From Gemmatimonadota bacterium (GTDB taxonomy: Bacteria; Gemmatimonadota; Gemmatimonadetes; Gemmatimonadales; GWC2-71-9), in NCBI GenBank assembly GCA_029862935.1, contig JAOTWK010000043.1, positions 1-14,265 on the forward strand: DNA of 14,265 nucleotides, given 5' to 3'. Position numbers and translations under genes: made by a program. Shown here one piece after another: positions 1-7,388 of the stretch (within the stretch, counting starts at the first letter, position 1; every line of letters starts with the position of its first letter). The notes below the pieces were generated by a model that saw only the letters and a list, made by a program, of their open reading frames with translations, made no database searches and was not told where the DNA came from.

Positions 1-1122
1 CTTGAATAGCTCGCGCAAGGGCTCGATCAGCTCGAACGGGAGGTCCGGTCGAAGACCCCCGACATTGTGATGCGTCTTGATGGTTGCCGACGGTCCCCCA
101 CGCGGTGAGACCGACTCGATGACGTCAGGGTACAGCGTGCCTTGTACGAGGTAGCGAACATCCCCCTCCACCTGCCCTGCCGACGCCTCGAACACGTCAA
201 TGAACGTGTGACCGATAATGCGTCGCTTCTCCTCGGGATCTTCCACGCCTTCCAGCCGTGACAGGAACTGATCCGCCGCGTCGACGACGCGCAGATCCAT
301 ACCGAGATGCGCGCGGAAAACCCGCTCCACCTGTTCGGCCTCATGCATCCGCAGCAGCCCGTGATCGACAAAGATGCAGGTCAGCCGATCACCGATCGCC
401 CGATGCACCAGCACGGCAGCGACCGCCGAGTCGACGCCCCCCGACAGTCCGCAGATTGCCCGCTCCGACGGACCCACGCGGTCGCGGAGCAGTTCTACGT
501 GCTCGGCGATGAAGTGCCCGGCGGTCCAATCTGGGCGGCAGTCACAGATGCTGAACAGGAAATTCCTCAGCATCTCCCCACCGCGCGGCGTATGCGCGAC
601 CTCTGGATGGAACTGGACGCCGAAGAGCTGGCGAGCGGCATTGGCAAACGCGGCGATGGGACTGTTCCGAGAGGTTCCCGTCGTCAGGAAATCGTCGGGA
701 AGTGCGGTCACGCGATCGCCGTGACTCATCCATACCTGTAACCGTTCCCCGCGATCAAAGCCCTCGAACAAGCCCTCCGCGCGGGCGACCTCGAGATCCG
801 CTCGCCCGTATTCGCGTTCGCCGGAGGGTTCGACGTTCCCCCCAACCGCCAGCGCCACGAGCTGCATTCCGTAACACACGCCCAACACCGGGAGGCCGAG
901 CGCGGCCACACCGGCATCGATCCGAGGTGCCCCCTCCTCATAGACGGAATTGGGACCACCAGACAGGATGATCCCCTTGGGGTTGCGGCGGCGGATTTCT
1001 TCGAGCGCCAACGGAGGCTGAATCTCACAGTACACGTGGCACTCGCGAATCCGTCGCGCGATCAGCTGGGTGTACTGTGAGCCGAAGTCGAGCACCAAGA
1101 TTCCATTGGCGACCGAGGTCAT
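1..1122 (-). CDS. guaA: GMP synthase (glutamine-hydrolysing), N-terminal part
   Basis: Converts XMP to GMP using glutamine and ATP, the last step of guanine nucleotide synthesis; cytoplasmic. The reading frame is open to the left edge, so only the first 374 codons are present (family length about 510-525). The class I glutamine amidotransferase domain fills residues 7-190, with nucleophile Cys83 in GVCYGMQ and the His172/Glu174 pair in FHPEV. The ATP-pyrophosphatase domain starts near 200, with the P-loop LSGGVDS at 226-232. The visible part stops at EPLRELFK, just before the C-terminal dimerisation domain. The ATG at 1122-1120 overlaps the lysA stop as ATGA. An AGGAG (1133-1137) lies 10 nt upstream, so translation is probably coupled to lysA. 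No internal disruption is visible. Confidence 0.96.
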   Translation of the reverse strand, partial: MTSVANGILVLDFGSQYTQLIARRIRECHVYCEIQPPLALEEIRRRNPKGIILSGGPNSVYEEGAPRIDAGVAALGLPVLGVCYGMQLVALAVGGNVEPSGEREYGRADLEVARAEGLFEGFDRGERLQVWMSHGDRVTALPDDFLTTGTSRNSPIAAFANAARQLFGVQFHPEVAHTPRGGEMLRNFLFSICDCRPDWTAGHFIAEHVELLRDRVGPSERAICGLSGGVDSAVAAVLVHRAIGDRLTCIFVDHGLLRMHEAEQVERVFRAHLGMDLRVVDAADQFLSRLEGVEDPEEKRRIIGHTFIDVFEASAGQVEGDVRYLVQGTLYPDVIESVSPRGGPSATIKTHHNVGGLRPDLPFELIEPLRELFK

Positions 1123-2390
1123 TGAATCCACGCTCCTGCATTCTCTACTTCCGTGAGACTCCGCTCTCCGCGCATCAAGTCTCGCACGGTCTCACGGTCT
1201 CGAATCACTGCCCAACGGCCATCGTCGACCAGCACTTCGGGCGGCCGCGGGCGCGAGTTGTACGAGGATGCCATGGTGAAGCCGTAGGCGCCGGCTCCCA
1301 CAATCGCAAGCAGGGACCCGGGTTCGACTCCCGTGAGCTGCCGCCCGAGTCCAAGAAAGTCGCCGGACTCACACACTGGTCCAACAACATCAACGATTGC
1401 AGGCGTCGCGCTCGCAGTCGCCCGTCCTATCACGACGATGTCGTGGACGGCGTCGTACAGGCTCGGTCGCAGGAGATCGTTCATGCCGGCATCCACGATG
1501 ACAAAATCTTTCTCACCCATTCGTTTGCGGTAGAGGCACGTCGTGAGCAGCAGCCCGGCTGCACCCACGAGGTAGCGGCCGGGCTCGACGGCGAGCTCGA
1601 GCCCCGTCTCATCGGCGAGAGGGCGCACGGCCGCCACAAAGTCGTCTGGGCTCAGCGCATGCTCCGACGTATATCGGATACCCATGCCACCCCCCACGTT
1701 CACGGTCTTCAGGGAGTCACAGCCCACGGTCCGCAACTCGCCGACCAGCCGCGCCAGGGTACGAGCACCATTTCGGTAGTGGTCAGCATCCAGAATCTGG
1801 GATCCAATGTGCATGCCGATACTCACGAGCCGTACCTCCGGCACCGCGAGCGTCCAGCGTGCCACATCCACCACCTCGTCGCGACGCACACCGAACTTCA
1901 TGCCTTCTTCCCCAGTCCGTGTGTACGGATGCGTATCGGCGCTGACGTCCGGATTGACGCGGATCCCCACGTCGGCTCGTATCTTCTTGCGTCGGGCAAG
2001 CTCGCTGACCATTTCGAGCTCGGCTGCCGATTCGATCTTGAGCAGGCCGACGCCGGCATCCAGGGCGCGCGCGAGTTCGTTCGGAGTTTTGCCGACACCA
2101 CTGAACACGACGGTGTCTGGATGGTATCCTGCCTCGAGCACACGCTCGAGCTCTCCGACGGACACGATATCCGCTCCGGCACCCAACTTTCTTATGAGCT
2201 CGAGAATCGCGAGATTGCTGTTGGCCTTGACCGAGTAGAAGAGCCGGTGCCGTATGTCGCGCAACGCCTGACGCAGTGCCGAGTACTGATTCCGAATCGT
2301 GCCGGCGTCGTAGACATAGACAGGCGTACCGGCCTCGGCCGCGATCCGCTGCAGGAGGTGAGGCTGCTCCGTCAGTAGGCGCGTGCCCAC
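1119..2390 (-). CDS. lysA: Diaminopimelate decarboxylase
   Basis: PLP-dependent decarboxylation of meso-diaminopimelate to L-lysine, the last step of bacterial lysine synthesis; cytoplasmic. Numbered from the GTG at 2390 (423 aa), the PLP lysine is Lys55 in FYSVKANSN, very near Lys54 of the E. coli enzyme. Further family motifs are HIGSQI, the glycine-rich [15 protein letters not shown], the substrate-binding VCESGD and the C-terminal [18 protein letters not shown] chose GTG because GGAGG (2395-2399) sits 4 nt upstream. An in-frame ATG at 2429 would add 13 residues (including a run of six glycines) that lie wholly inside the proS coding sequence and resemble nothing in the family. The gene overlaps the proS 3' end by 19 nt and the guaA start by 4 nt (ATGA). 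LysA competes with peptidoglycan synthesis for diaminopimelate, so its place downstream of cell-wall genes is of metabolic interest. Confidence 0.95.
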   Translation of the reverse strand: MGTRLLTEQPHLLQRIAAEAGTPVYVYDAGTIRNQYSALRQALRDIRHRLFYSVKANSNLAILELIRKLGAGADIVSVGELERVLEAGYHPDTVVFSGVGKTPNELARALDAGVGLLKIESAAELEMVSELARRKKIRADVGIRVNPDVSADTHPYTRTGEEGMKFGVRRDEVVDVARWTLAVPEVRLVSIGMHIGSQILDADHYRNGARTLARLVGELRTVGCDSLKTVNVGGGMGIRYTSEHALSPDDFVAAVRPLADETGLELAVEPGRYLVGAAGLLLTTCLYRKRMGEKDFVIVDAGMNDLLRPSLYDAVHDIVVIGRATASATPAIVDVVGPVCESGDFLGLGRQLTGVEPGSLLAIVGAGAYGFTMASSYNSRPRPPEVLVDDGRWAVIRDRETVRDLMRGERSLTEVENAGAWIQ

Positions 2391-3817
2391 ACCGCCTCCG
2401 CCACCGCCGGCTTCCCGCACCACACGCATGCCGTCGGCGCCGGATCGGATTGGAATTCCTCGTCCGGTAGCACGCGAATCGTTGCCTTCGTCGCCTCTTT
2501 GATGGCAAGCTCACACGCCTCGGTCCCACAATAGCCACCGTACGCGAATCCGCCATCACCGTCCATCAGCTCAATGAGCTCGTCCTTGCTCACGTTGCGA
2601 CGTGAATGGGCTTCCCGCCGTTGCCGCGCCGCTGCATACAACCCGTCTTGGATCTCCGCCAACGCCGCCTCGACACCCGCAACGATGCCGTCCAGTGGCA
2701 CGGGCGCCTTCCCTCCCGTGCGCCGCGCCAGCATTGCGTGGCCCTGCTCGACATCCCGTGGTCCGACCTCGAGCCGAATGGGCACCCCGCGCGCCTCCCA
2801 CTCATAGTACTTGGCCCCGGGCTTCATGCCCTCACGCTCGTCGAATGCGACACGGAGACCAGCTGCTCGCAGTACGTCCACGAGCTTGCGACCGACGCCC
2901 ATCACGGCCTGGCGTTGCTCGTCCGTGCGAAAGATCGGCACGATCACCACCTGGGTCGGGGCCAGTCGCGGAGGGCACACGAGACCCACATCGTCGCTGT
3001 GCGTCATGATGAGCCCGCCGATGAGCCGTGTCGAAACACCCCACGACGAGCTCCACACGTAGTCCAGCCCGCCCTCTGCCGTCTGAAACTGCGTGTCAAA
3101 GGCCTTGGCGAAATTCTGCCCCAAGAAGTGCGAGGTCCCCGCCTGGAGGGCCTTGTTGTCCTGCATCAGGCCTTCACATGCATAGGTGCGGACCGCCCCA
3201 GCAAACTTCTCAGACTCGGTCTTGAGCCCCGTAAGGACCGGCATCGCCATCCACTCTTCCATGAACTGGCGATACACACGCAGGATCAGCAGGGTCTCTT
3301 GCACGGCCTCGTCTTCGGTCGCATGCGCCGTGTGTCCCTCCTGCCACAAGAACTCCGTCGTGCGGAGGAACAGCCGAGTCCGCATTTCCCAACGGACGAT
3401 ATTGGCCCACTGGTTCAGCAACACCGGGAGATCGCGGTAGCTCTGCACCCACTTGGCGAGCATTGCGTAGATGATGGTCTCTGACGTCGGACGCACGACC
3501 AGGGGCTCTTCGAGTTCCTTGCCACCGCCACGTGTGACCACGGCCGTCTGCGGAGCAAACCCCTTCACATGCTCTGCTTCTCTCGCCAAGAAGCTCTCGG
3601 GAATGAACAACGGGAAGTACGCGTTCTCGTGTCCGGTGTCCTTGAACATCCGATCGAGCGCACCTTCCATCAGCTCCCAGATGCCGTAGCCGCGCGGCCG
3701 AATGACCATGCAGCCCCGCACCGGCGAGTAGTCGGCAAGCTCGGCGCGCATGATGACGTCGTTGTACCACGCGCTGAAGTCTTCGGATCGGGGAGTAATG
3801 CGCCGCTCGTCGGCCAT
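2372..3817 (-). CDS. proS: Prolyl-tRNA synthetase, archaeal/eukaryotic-like type
   Basis: Charges tRNA-Pro with proline; class II aminoacyl-tRNA synthetase, cytoplasmic. At 481 aa it matches the shorter type 3 (archaeal-like) ProRS rather than the roughly 570-aa bacterial type. No editing insertion lies between motifs 2 and 3. Visible elements are RPTSET at 109-114, motif 2 around Arg142 to Glu160 (IVRWEMRTRLFLRTTEFLWQ), GTSHFLGQNFAKAF near 227-240, motif 3 with GGLIMTHSDDVGL near 267-279, and an anticodon-binding domain from about 285. A C-terminal zinc-binding domain holds Cys430, Cys435, Cys464 and Cys467. The protein ends in Tyr, as archaeal-type enzymes usually do. Start is the ATG at 3817; an in-frame stop lies just upstream at 3824-3826. 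No clear Shine-Dalgarno is seen because the leader is the direct repeat at 3820-3855. Its 3' end overlaps lysA. Confidence 0.96.
   Translation of the reverse strand: MADERRITPRSEDFSAWYNDVIMRAELADYSPVRGCMVIRPRGYGIWELMEGALDRMFKDTGHENAYFPLFIPESFLAREAEHVKGFAPQTAVVTRGGGKELEEPLVVRPTSETIIYAMLAKWVQSYRDLPVLLNQWANIVRWEMRTRLFLRTTEFLWQEGHTAHATEDEAVQETLLILRVYRQFMEEWMAMPVLTGLKTESEKFAGAVRTYACEGLMQDNKALQAGTSHFLGQNFAKAFDTQFQTAEGGLDYVWSSSWGVSTRLIGGLIMTHSDDVGLVCPPRLAPTQVVIVPIFRTDEQRQAVMGVGRKLVDVLRAAGLRVAFDEREGMKPGAKYYEWEARGVPIRLEVGPRDVEQGHAMLARRTGGKAPVPLDGIVAGVEAALAEIQDGLYAAARQRREAHSRRNVSKDELIELMDGDGGFAYGGYCGTEACELAIKEATKATIRVLPDEEFQSDPAPTACVWCGKPAVAEAVWARAY
2395..2399 (-). promoter_or_regulatory. Ribosome binding site deciding the lysA start
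   Basis: GGAGG on the minus strand, 4 nt before the GTG at 2390-2388 and inside the last codons of proS. It supports the GTG start over the upstream ATG at 2429, which has no comparable Shine-Dalgarno sequence. Confidence 0.55.
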
Positions 3818-3819
3818 AA

Positions 3820-3855
3820 TCAGTTATCAGTTGTGAGTTGTCAGTTATCAGTTGT
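3820..3855. repeat. 15-bp direct repeat, 21-bp period, hisS-proS gap
   Basis: TCAGTTATCAGTTGT occurs exactly at 3820-3834 and again at 3841-3855, separated by GAGTTG, which is itself a partial copy of the same theme. It is followed by CGGCT-ctc-AGCCG (3856-3868), a 5-bp hairpin. It is AT-richer than the flanking genes and occupies the 5' leader of proS. Similar TCAGTTGTCAGTTATCAG microsatellite-like strings occur between genes of several environmental bacterial lineages; that comparison is from memory and not a search. I see no promoter or terminator in it. Confidence 0.8.
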
Positions 3856-3894
3856 CGGCTCTCAGCCGTCTGCCTTCAGCTGCCAGCAGTCGAT

Positions 3895-5226
3895 TCAACC
3901 GTCTGTGCCCGGCTGCGTCCATCCTCGACCGTCTCTGTCCGTCTTCGTCATGCCAGCCACGTCCCCCAAAGCCACCCGTCGCTCCTCCCCGGTCGCAAGG
4001 TCACGGACCACCACGACACCATCGGCCCGTTCGTCCGGCCCAATGACGATCGCCTGCCGCGCGTCGCGTGCGCCGGCGAGTTTCAGTTGTTTTGCCACCG
4101 ACTGCTGCTTGAGCGAAAATTCGACGCGTACGCCGCCTTCGCGCAGCTCGTGGGCAAGCGCGAGGACACTTGGCACGTCCTCGCCCGTCACCGCCACCAG
4201 GAACGCGTCGAGGCGCGGCACTGCGGTCGCTGTGCCTCGTGCCTTGATGAGCTCACCGAGCACCACATCTCCCATGCCAAACCCTACGGCGGGCAAATCG
4301 ATTCCCCCGAGTGCCAGGAGCAATCCGTCATACCGTCCGCCGCCGCAGATGGCGCGGAGGGAGCGTCGCGCATCGAACAGCTCGAACACGATGCCCGTGT
4401 AATACGCGAGTCCGCGGACCACCGACAGGTCGAGCTCTACATACTCGTCCAGTCCCATCGCTCCCACGGCTTCGAGACACTCAACCAGAGGCTCGGCGAC
4501 GTCTGCGCCCTTATCTGCCATCTGCGACAGCTGGTCGCGCAGATGATCGAGGGATCGGATGCCGCCAATCGCCAACGCACGCTCGGCAGCCTCGTCGGTG
4601 ACGCCGGCCGCCCGGGAGAGATCACCACGAAGCTCGTCACGCGGCTCTCGCTCCAGCTTGTCGATGTGCGTGTACGCAATTCCAATCTGTTCCTCGGACA
4701 GCCCCTGACCCTGCAACAGCGCATGGGCGACCCTCCGGTCCGAGACCCTGGCGCGGAAGTCCTGCGCCGTGAGCCCGAATGCGCGCACCACATCCACCGC
4801 TGCCGCGAGGAGCTCAGCATCGGCCAACGGCCCGGGTTCGCCGAGAATGTCCATGTTGAGCTGGAAATGCTCGCGCAACCGGCCGCGTTGCTGGCGTTCA
4901 TAGCGAAAGAGCTGAGGGATGGAGAACCAGCGGATCGGCTTCTTGAGGGCCCGCGCGCGCTGCGCCACCATCCGTGCCAGGGTCGGGGTCATCTCCGGAC
5001 GAAGCGAGACCTCGCGACCTCCCTTGTCCTCGAAACTGTAGAGTTGCTCGACGATCTCATCGCCACTCTTCTTGCGATAGAGGTCCACCGATTCCAGCGG
5101 CGGGCCGTCGTACTCCTCAAACCCGTATCGGGCGGCGACGTCGCGCCACACGGCGAAGAGGTGGTTGCGAAATACCGCTTGGTCAGGAAAGAAATCTCGG
5201 AATCCGGGCAGTGACTGGGAACGCAT
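3895..5226 (-). CDS. hisS: Histidyl-tRNA synthetase
   Basis: Charges tRNA-His with histidine; class II homodimeric synthetase, 443 aa, within the usual range. Motif 1 region GFRDFFP is at 8-14; the substrate-binding stretch SLRPEMTPTLARM is at 74-86. Motif 2 runs from LFRYERQQRGRLREHFQ (106-122). The histidine-specific motif VVRGLAYYTGIVFE (269-282) keeps the arginine equivalent to catalytic Arg259 of E. coli but has Ala where that enzyme has Asp (RGLDYY). Motif 3 includes CGGGRYDGL (294-302). The anticodon-binding domain follows from about 338. The last 16 or so residues (TKTDRDGRGWTQPGTDG) look like a non-conserved tail. HisZ, the catalytically inactive paralogue, is less likely because motif 2 and the histidine motif are well kept. 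It starts 9 bp after folC, with no strong ribosome binding site. Confidence 0.95.
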   Translation of the reverse strand: MRSQSLPGFRDFFPDQAVFRNHLFAVWRDVAARYGFEEYDGPPLESVDLYRKKSGDEIVEQLYSFEDKGGREVSLRPEMTPTLARMVAQRARALKKPIRWFSIPQLFRYERQQRGRLREHFQLNMDILGEPGPLADAELLAAAVDVVRAFGLTAQDFRARVSDRRVAHALLQGQGLSEEQIGIAYTHIDKLEREPRDELRGDLSRAAGVTDEAAERALAIGGIRSLDHLRDQLSQMADKGADVAEPLVECLEAVGAMGLDEYVELDLSVVRGLAYYTGIVFELFDARRSLRAICGGGRYDGLLLALGGIDLPAVGFGMGDVVLGELIKARGTATAVPRLDAFLVAVTGEDVPSVLALAHELREGGVRVEFSLKQQSVAKQLKLAGARDARQAIVIGPDERADGVVVVRDLATGEERRVALGDVAGMTKTDRDGRGWTQPGTDG

Positions 5227-5235
5227 CGGAGCAAT

Positions 5236-6441
5236 CTATTGGACTGGCGCGAACCCGGGCAAGCGCGACATGGCGTCTCCCACCGTGTGGAACGACCCCG
5301 TGACGATCACCGTCGCGGCATCGGTCTGCGCGAGCGCGAGCGCACGGTCGAAGTCTGGGACGGGTACGACGCTGGGCACGGCCTGGCTCACCTCATGCAG
5401 CGACCACACACGGTCAGCTGGCGCGGAGGGCGGGACCGTCACATAGACGCGATCGACACGTGAGAGCATCGCTTGGAGCATCGGGTGCCAATCCTTGTCG
5501 CTCAGAATCCCCACCAGGGCGCTGATCGGTCGCGGCGGGTTTATCTCTTCCATCGTCGCGATCAACGTCTCCAGTCCCGCGGGATTGTGCGCGACATCGA
5601 AGAGCCACCTCCCACGACGGTCACATCGACCCGGAAGCCACGCACGGGCAAATCCACTGGTTATCGCGTCTCCAGGCGGGCAGTAGGTCGCGGGGAGAGC
5701 CGCCAGCACAGCTTCGGCCACCGCGGCGTTGCGGCGCTGGTGAGCCCCGTGCAACGCTAGGCATCCCCCGTACACCCGCTGTGGATCGACACGAACGGTG
5801 AGCGCACCGGTCCTGCGCGCCGCCTGCTCGAGGACCTGAGCGAGATCCGGATCGCGCTCGCCAATCACAAATGGTCGACCGGGCTTCGCGATCCCAGCTT
5901 TCTCCTCGGCGATCTGGGTGAGCGACTCGCCGAGGTAGTCGGTATGTTCGCGAGAGATCTGCGTCACGGCACTGGCCAGTGGATTCAACACGTTGGTGGC
6001 ATCGAGCCGACCGCCCAGGCCAACCTCGATCACGGCCAGGTCGACGTGACGGGCGGCAAAATCGGCGAACGCAATTGCCGTCGTGGCCTCGAAGAAGCTG
6101 GCCCCCGACTCGACGATCGTGTCTTCCAGCGCACGGGTCCAGGTGACGAACGCATCGTCTGACATCGCGGTGCCGTCGACCATCATGCGTTCGCGTACGC
6201 TCACGAGATGAGGCGACGTGTACAGGCCGGTGCGGTGACCGGCAGCGCGCAGGGCCTCCGCGACGAGCGTGGCGACCGAGCCTTTCCCGTTGGTTCCCCC
6301 GATGTGCACCGATGGGAAGTGCCGCTCTGGATGACCCAGCCGGTCGAGCAGGGCCATAGTCGGCCCGAGTGACCACTTGGTGCCCTTGTTGCCGGTACGG
6401 GGAAAGAGAAAGCGATTCGCTTCCTCAAAGGTACGGATCAG
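5236..6441 (-). CDS. folC: Dihydrofolate/folylpolyglutamate synthase, probable CTG start
   Basis: Adds glutamate to dihydropteroate and/or folates with ATP; Mur-ligase-like, cytoplasmic. Numbered from the proposed CTG start (401 aa), the P-loop GTNGKGS is at 49-55, the metal-binding region EVGLGGRLDATN at 139-150, EKAGIAKPG at 180-188 (carries the carbamylated lysine in relatives), and the C-terminal ligase motif FDVAHNP at 281-287. The first in-frame ATG is at 6357, but family-like sequence continues 28 codons upstream: FLFPRTGNKGTKWSLGPT matches the conserved segment before the P-loop in known FolC. The only near-standard start codon in that stretch is CTG at 6441-6439, overlapping the accD stop as CTGA, with AAGG (6449-6452) 7 nt upstream. 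Without the extension the protein would be 373 aa and lack a conserved helix. accD-folC adjacency is common in bacteria. One or both folate activities may be present; the sequence does not decide. Confidence 0.92.
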   Translation of the reverse strand: MIRTFEEANRFLFPRTGNKGTKWSLGPTMALLDRLGHPERHFPSVHIGGTNGKGSVATLVAEALRAAGHRTGLYTSPHLVSVRERMMVDGTAMSDDAFVTWTRALEDTIVESGASFFEATTAIAFADFAARHVDLAVIEVGLGGRLDATNVLNPLASAVTQISREHTDYLGESLTQIAEEKAGIAKPGRPFVIGERDPDLAQVLEQAARRTGALTVRVDPQRVYGGCLALHGAHQRRNAAVAEAVLAALPATYCPPGDAITSGFARAWLPGRCDRRGRWLFDVAHNPAGLETLIATMEEINPPRPISALVGILSDKDWHPMLQAMLSRVDRVYVTVPPSAPADRVWSLHEVSQAVPSVVPVPDFDRALALAQTDAATVIVTGSFHTVGDAMSRLPGFAPVQ

Positions 6442-7298
6442 GTATCCGCCTTCGCGGGGGCTGCTCCGGTCAGGTGTCGAATCAGACGTGCCACCGAGTC
6501 GCGCAACATTGGCCGCGGCACGACGGAATCGACCATGCCATGCTCCTCGAGAAACTCTGCCGTTTGGAATCCTGCCGGAAGGTCCTGTCCGATCGTCTGC
6601 TTGATGACCCGCGGGCCGGCAAAGCCGATGACCGCCCCTGGCTCGGCCAGGTTCACGTCACCCTGCATCGCGTACGACGCCGACACGCCACCTGTCGTGG
6701 GATTGGTCAGGATGGAGATGAAGGGAGTGCCGGACTCTCGGAGCCGCGCCATCAGCGCTGACGTCTTGGCCATTTGCATGAGACTCAGCACACCCTCCTG
6801 CATCCGGGCGCCTCCCGAAGAAGAGACCAGCACCAAGGGCGCCCGCTTTTCATGCGACCGCGCGATGAGACGCGCTACCTTCTCACCCACGACCGACCCC
6901 ATCGAGCCTCCCATGAAGGCGAAATCCATCACCCCAAGATTCAGCTCGACCCCAGTCAGGGTTCCATGTCCGGCAATCAGGCCTTCCTGAGACCCGGCTT
7001 CCCGATGCGCCTTCTCGAGACGATCCTGGTAGCCCGTAAACTTGAGCGCGTCAGTCGAGCGCAGCGACGTGAACAACTCGACAAAGCTCCCGGGATCGGT
7101 CAGCATATCGACGTAGCGACCCGCCGTGATGCGGCGGTGATATCCGCACGCGGGACACACTTGGAGTGCCCGCTCGAAGGTCTCCGAGATGTCCACGTGA
7201 CCGCATTGCTCGCATTTGTCCCACGCATCCGCTGGAATTTCGAGCTTCATGCGTTGTGATGCGCGTTTTCTACTGCGGTCTTTGCGAAACCAAGCCAT
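6438..7298 (-). CDS. accD: Acetyl-CoA carboxylase carboxyltransferase subunit beta
   Basis: Beta half of the carboxyltransferase that moves carboxyl from biotin to acetyl-CoA, giving malonyl-CoA for fatty acid synthesis. It works with AccA, AccB and AccC, which are not in this window. The 286-aa protein has the N-terminal zinc ribbon Cys29-x2-Cys32-x15-Cys48-x2-Cys51, followed by the crotonase-fold domain with FMGGSMGSVVGEK (128-140), SSSGGARMQEG (159-169) and NPTTGGVSASYA (199-210). The zinc ribbon distinguishes it from propionyl-CoA carboxylase beta subunits. Start ATG at 7298 has AGGAAGAG (7306-7313) 7 nt upstream. It is the first gene after a 90-bp gap, so it might have its own promoter, though I see none. 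Its TGA overlaps the proposed folC CTG. Confidence 0.97.
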   Translation of the reverse strand: MAWFRKDRSRKRASQRMKLEIPADAWDKCEQCGHVDISETFERALQVCPACGYHRRITAGRYVDMLTDPGSFVELFTSLRSTDALKFTGYQDRLEKAHREAGSQEGLIAGHGTLTGVELNLGVMDFAFMGGSMGSVVGEKVARLIARSHEKRAPLVLVSSSGGARMQEGVLSLMQMAKTSALMARLRESGTPFISILTNPTTGGVSASYAMQGDVNLAEPGAVIGFAGPRVIKQTIGQDLPAGFQTAEFLEEHGMVDSVVPRPMLRDSVARLIRHLTGAAPAKADT

Positions 7299-7388
7299 GC
7301 AGGATCTCTTCCTGAGTGCGAGCAGTGGTCCGTGTGGCGCTAGGAATCTGCCCCGCCCCTGGGTGTGACGCCAGTCCTCCCAAGGAGG

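Noticed and set aside
1077..2378. 433-codon plus-strand open frame opposite lysA
   Set aside because: Antisense to a complete diaminopimelate decarboxylase with all its motifs; composition is typical of a shadow frame.
3838..5214. 458-codon plus-strand open frame opposite hisS
   Set aside because: Begins in the direct repeat and runs antisense through hisS. No recognisable domain; explained by GC-rich antisense bias.
7376..7388. CCTCC-caa-GGAGG hairpin just after the rodA stop as a terminator
   Set aside because: Stem of only 5 bp, 3-nt loop and no following U-run. Too weak to call; the 90-bp gap otherwise shows only the accD ribosome binding site.
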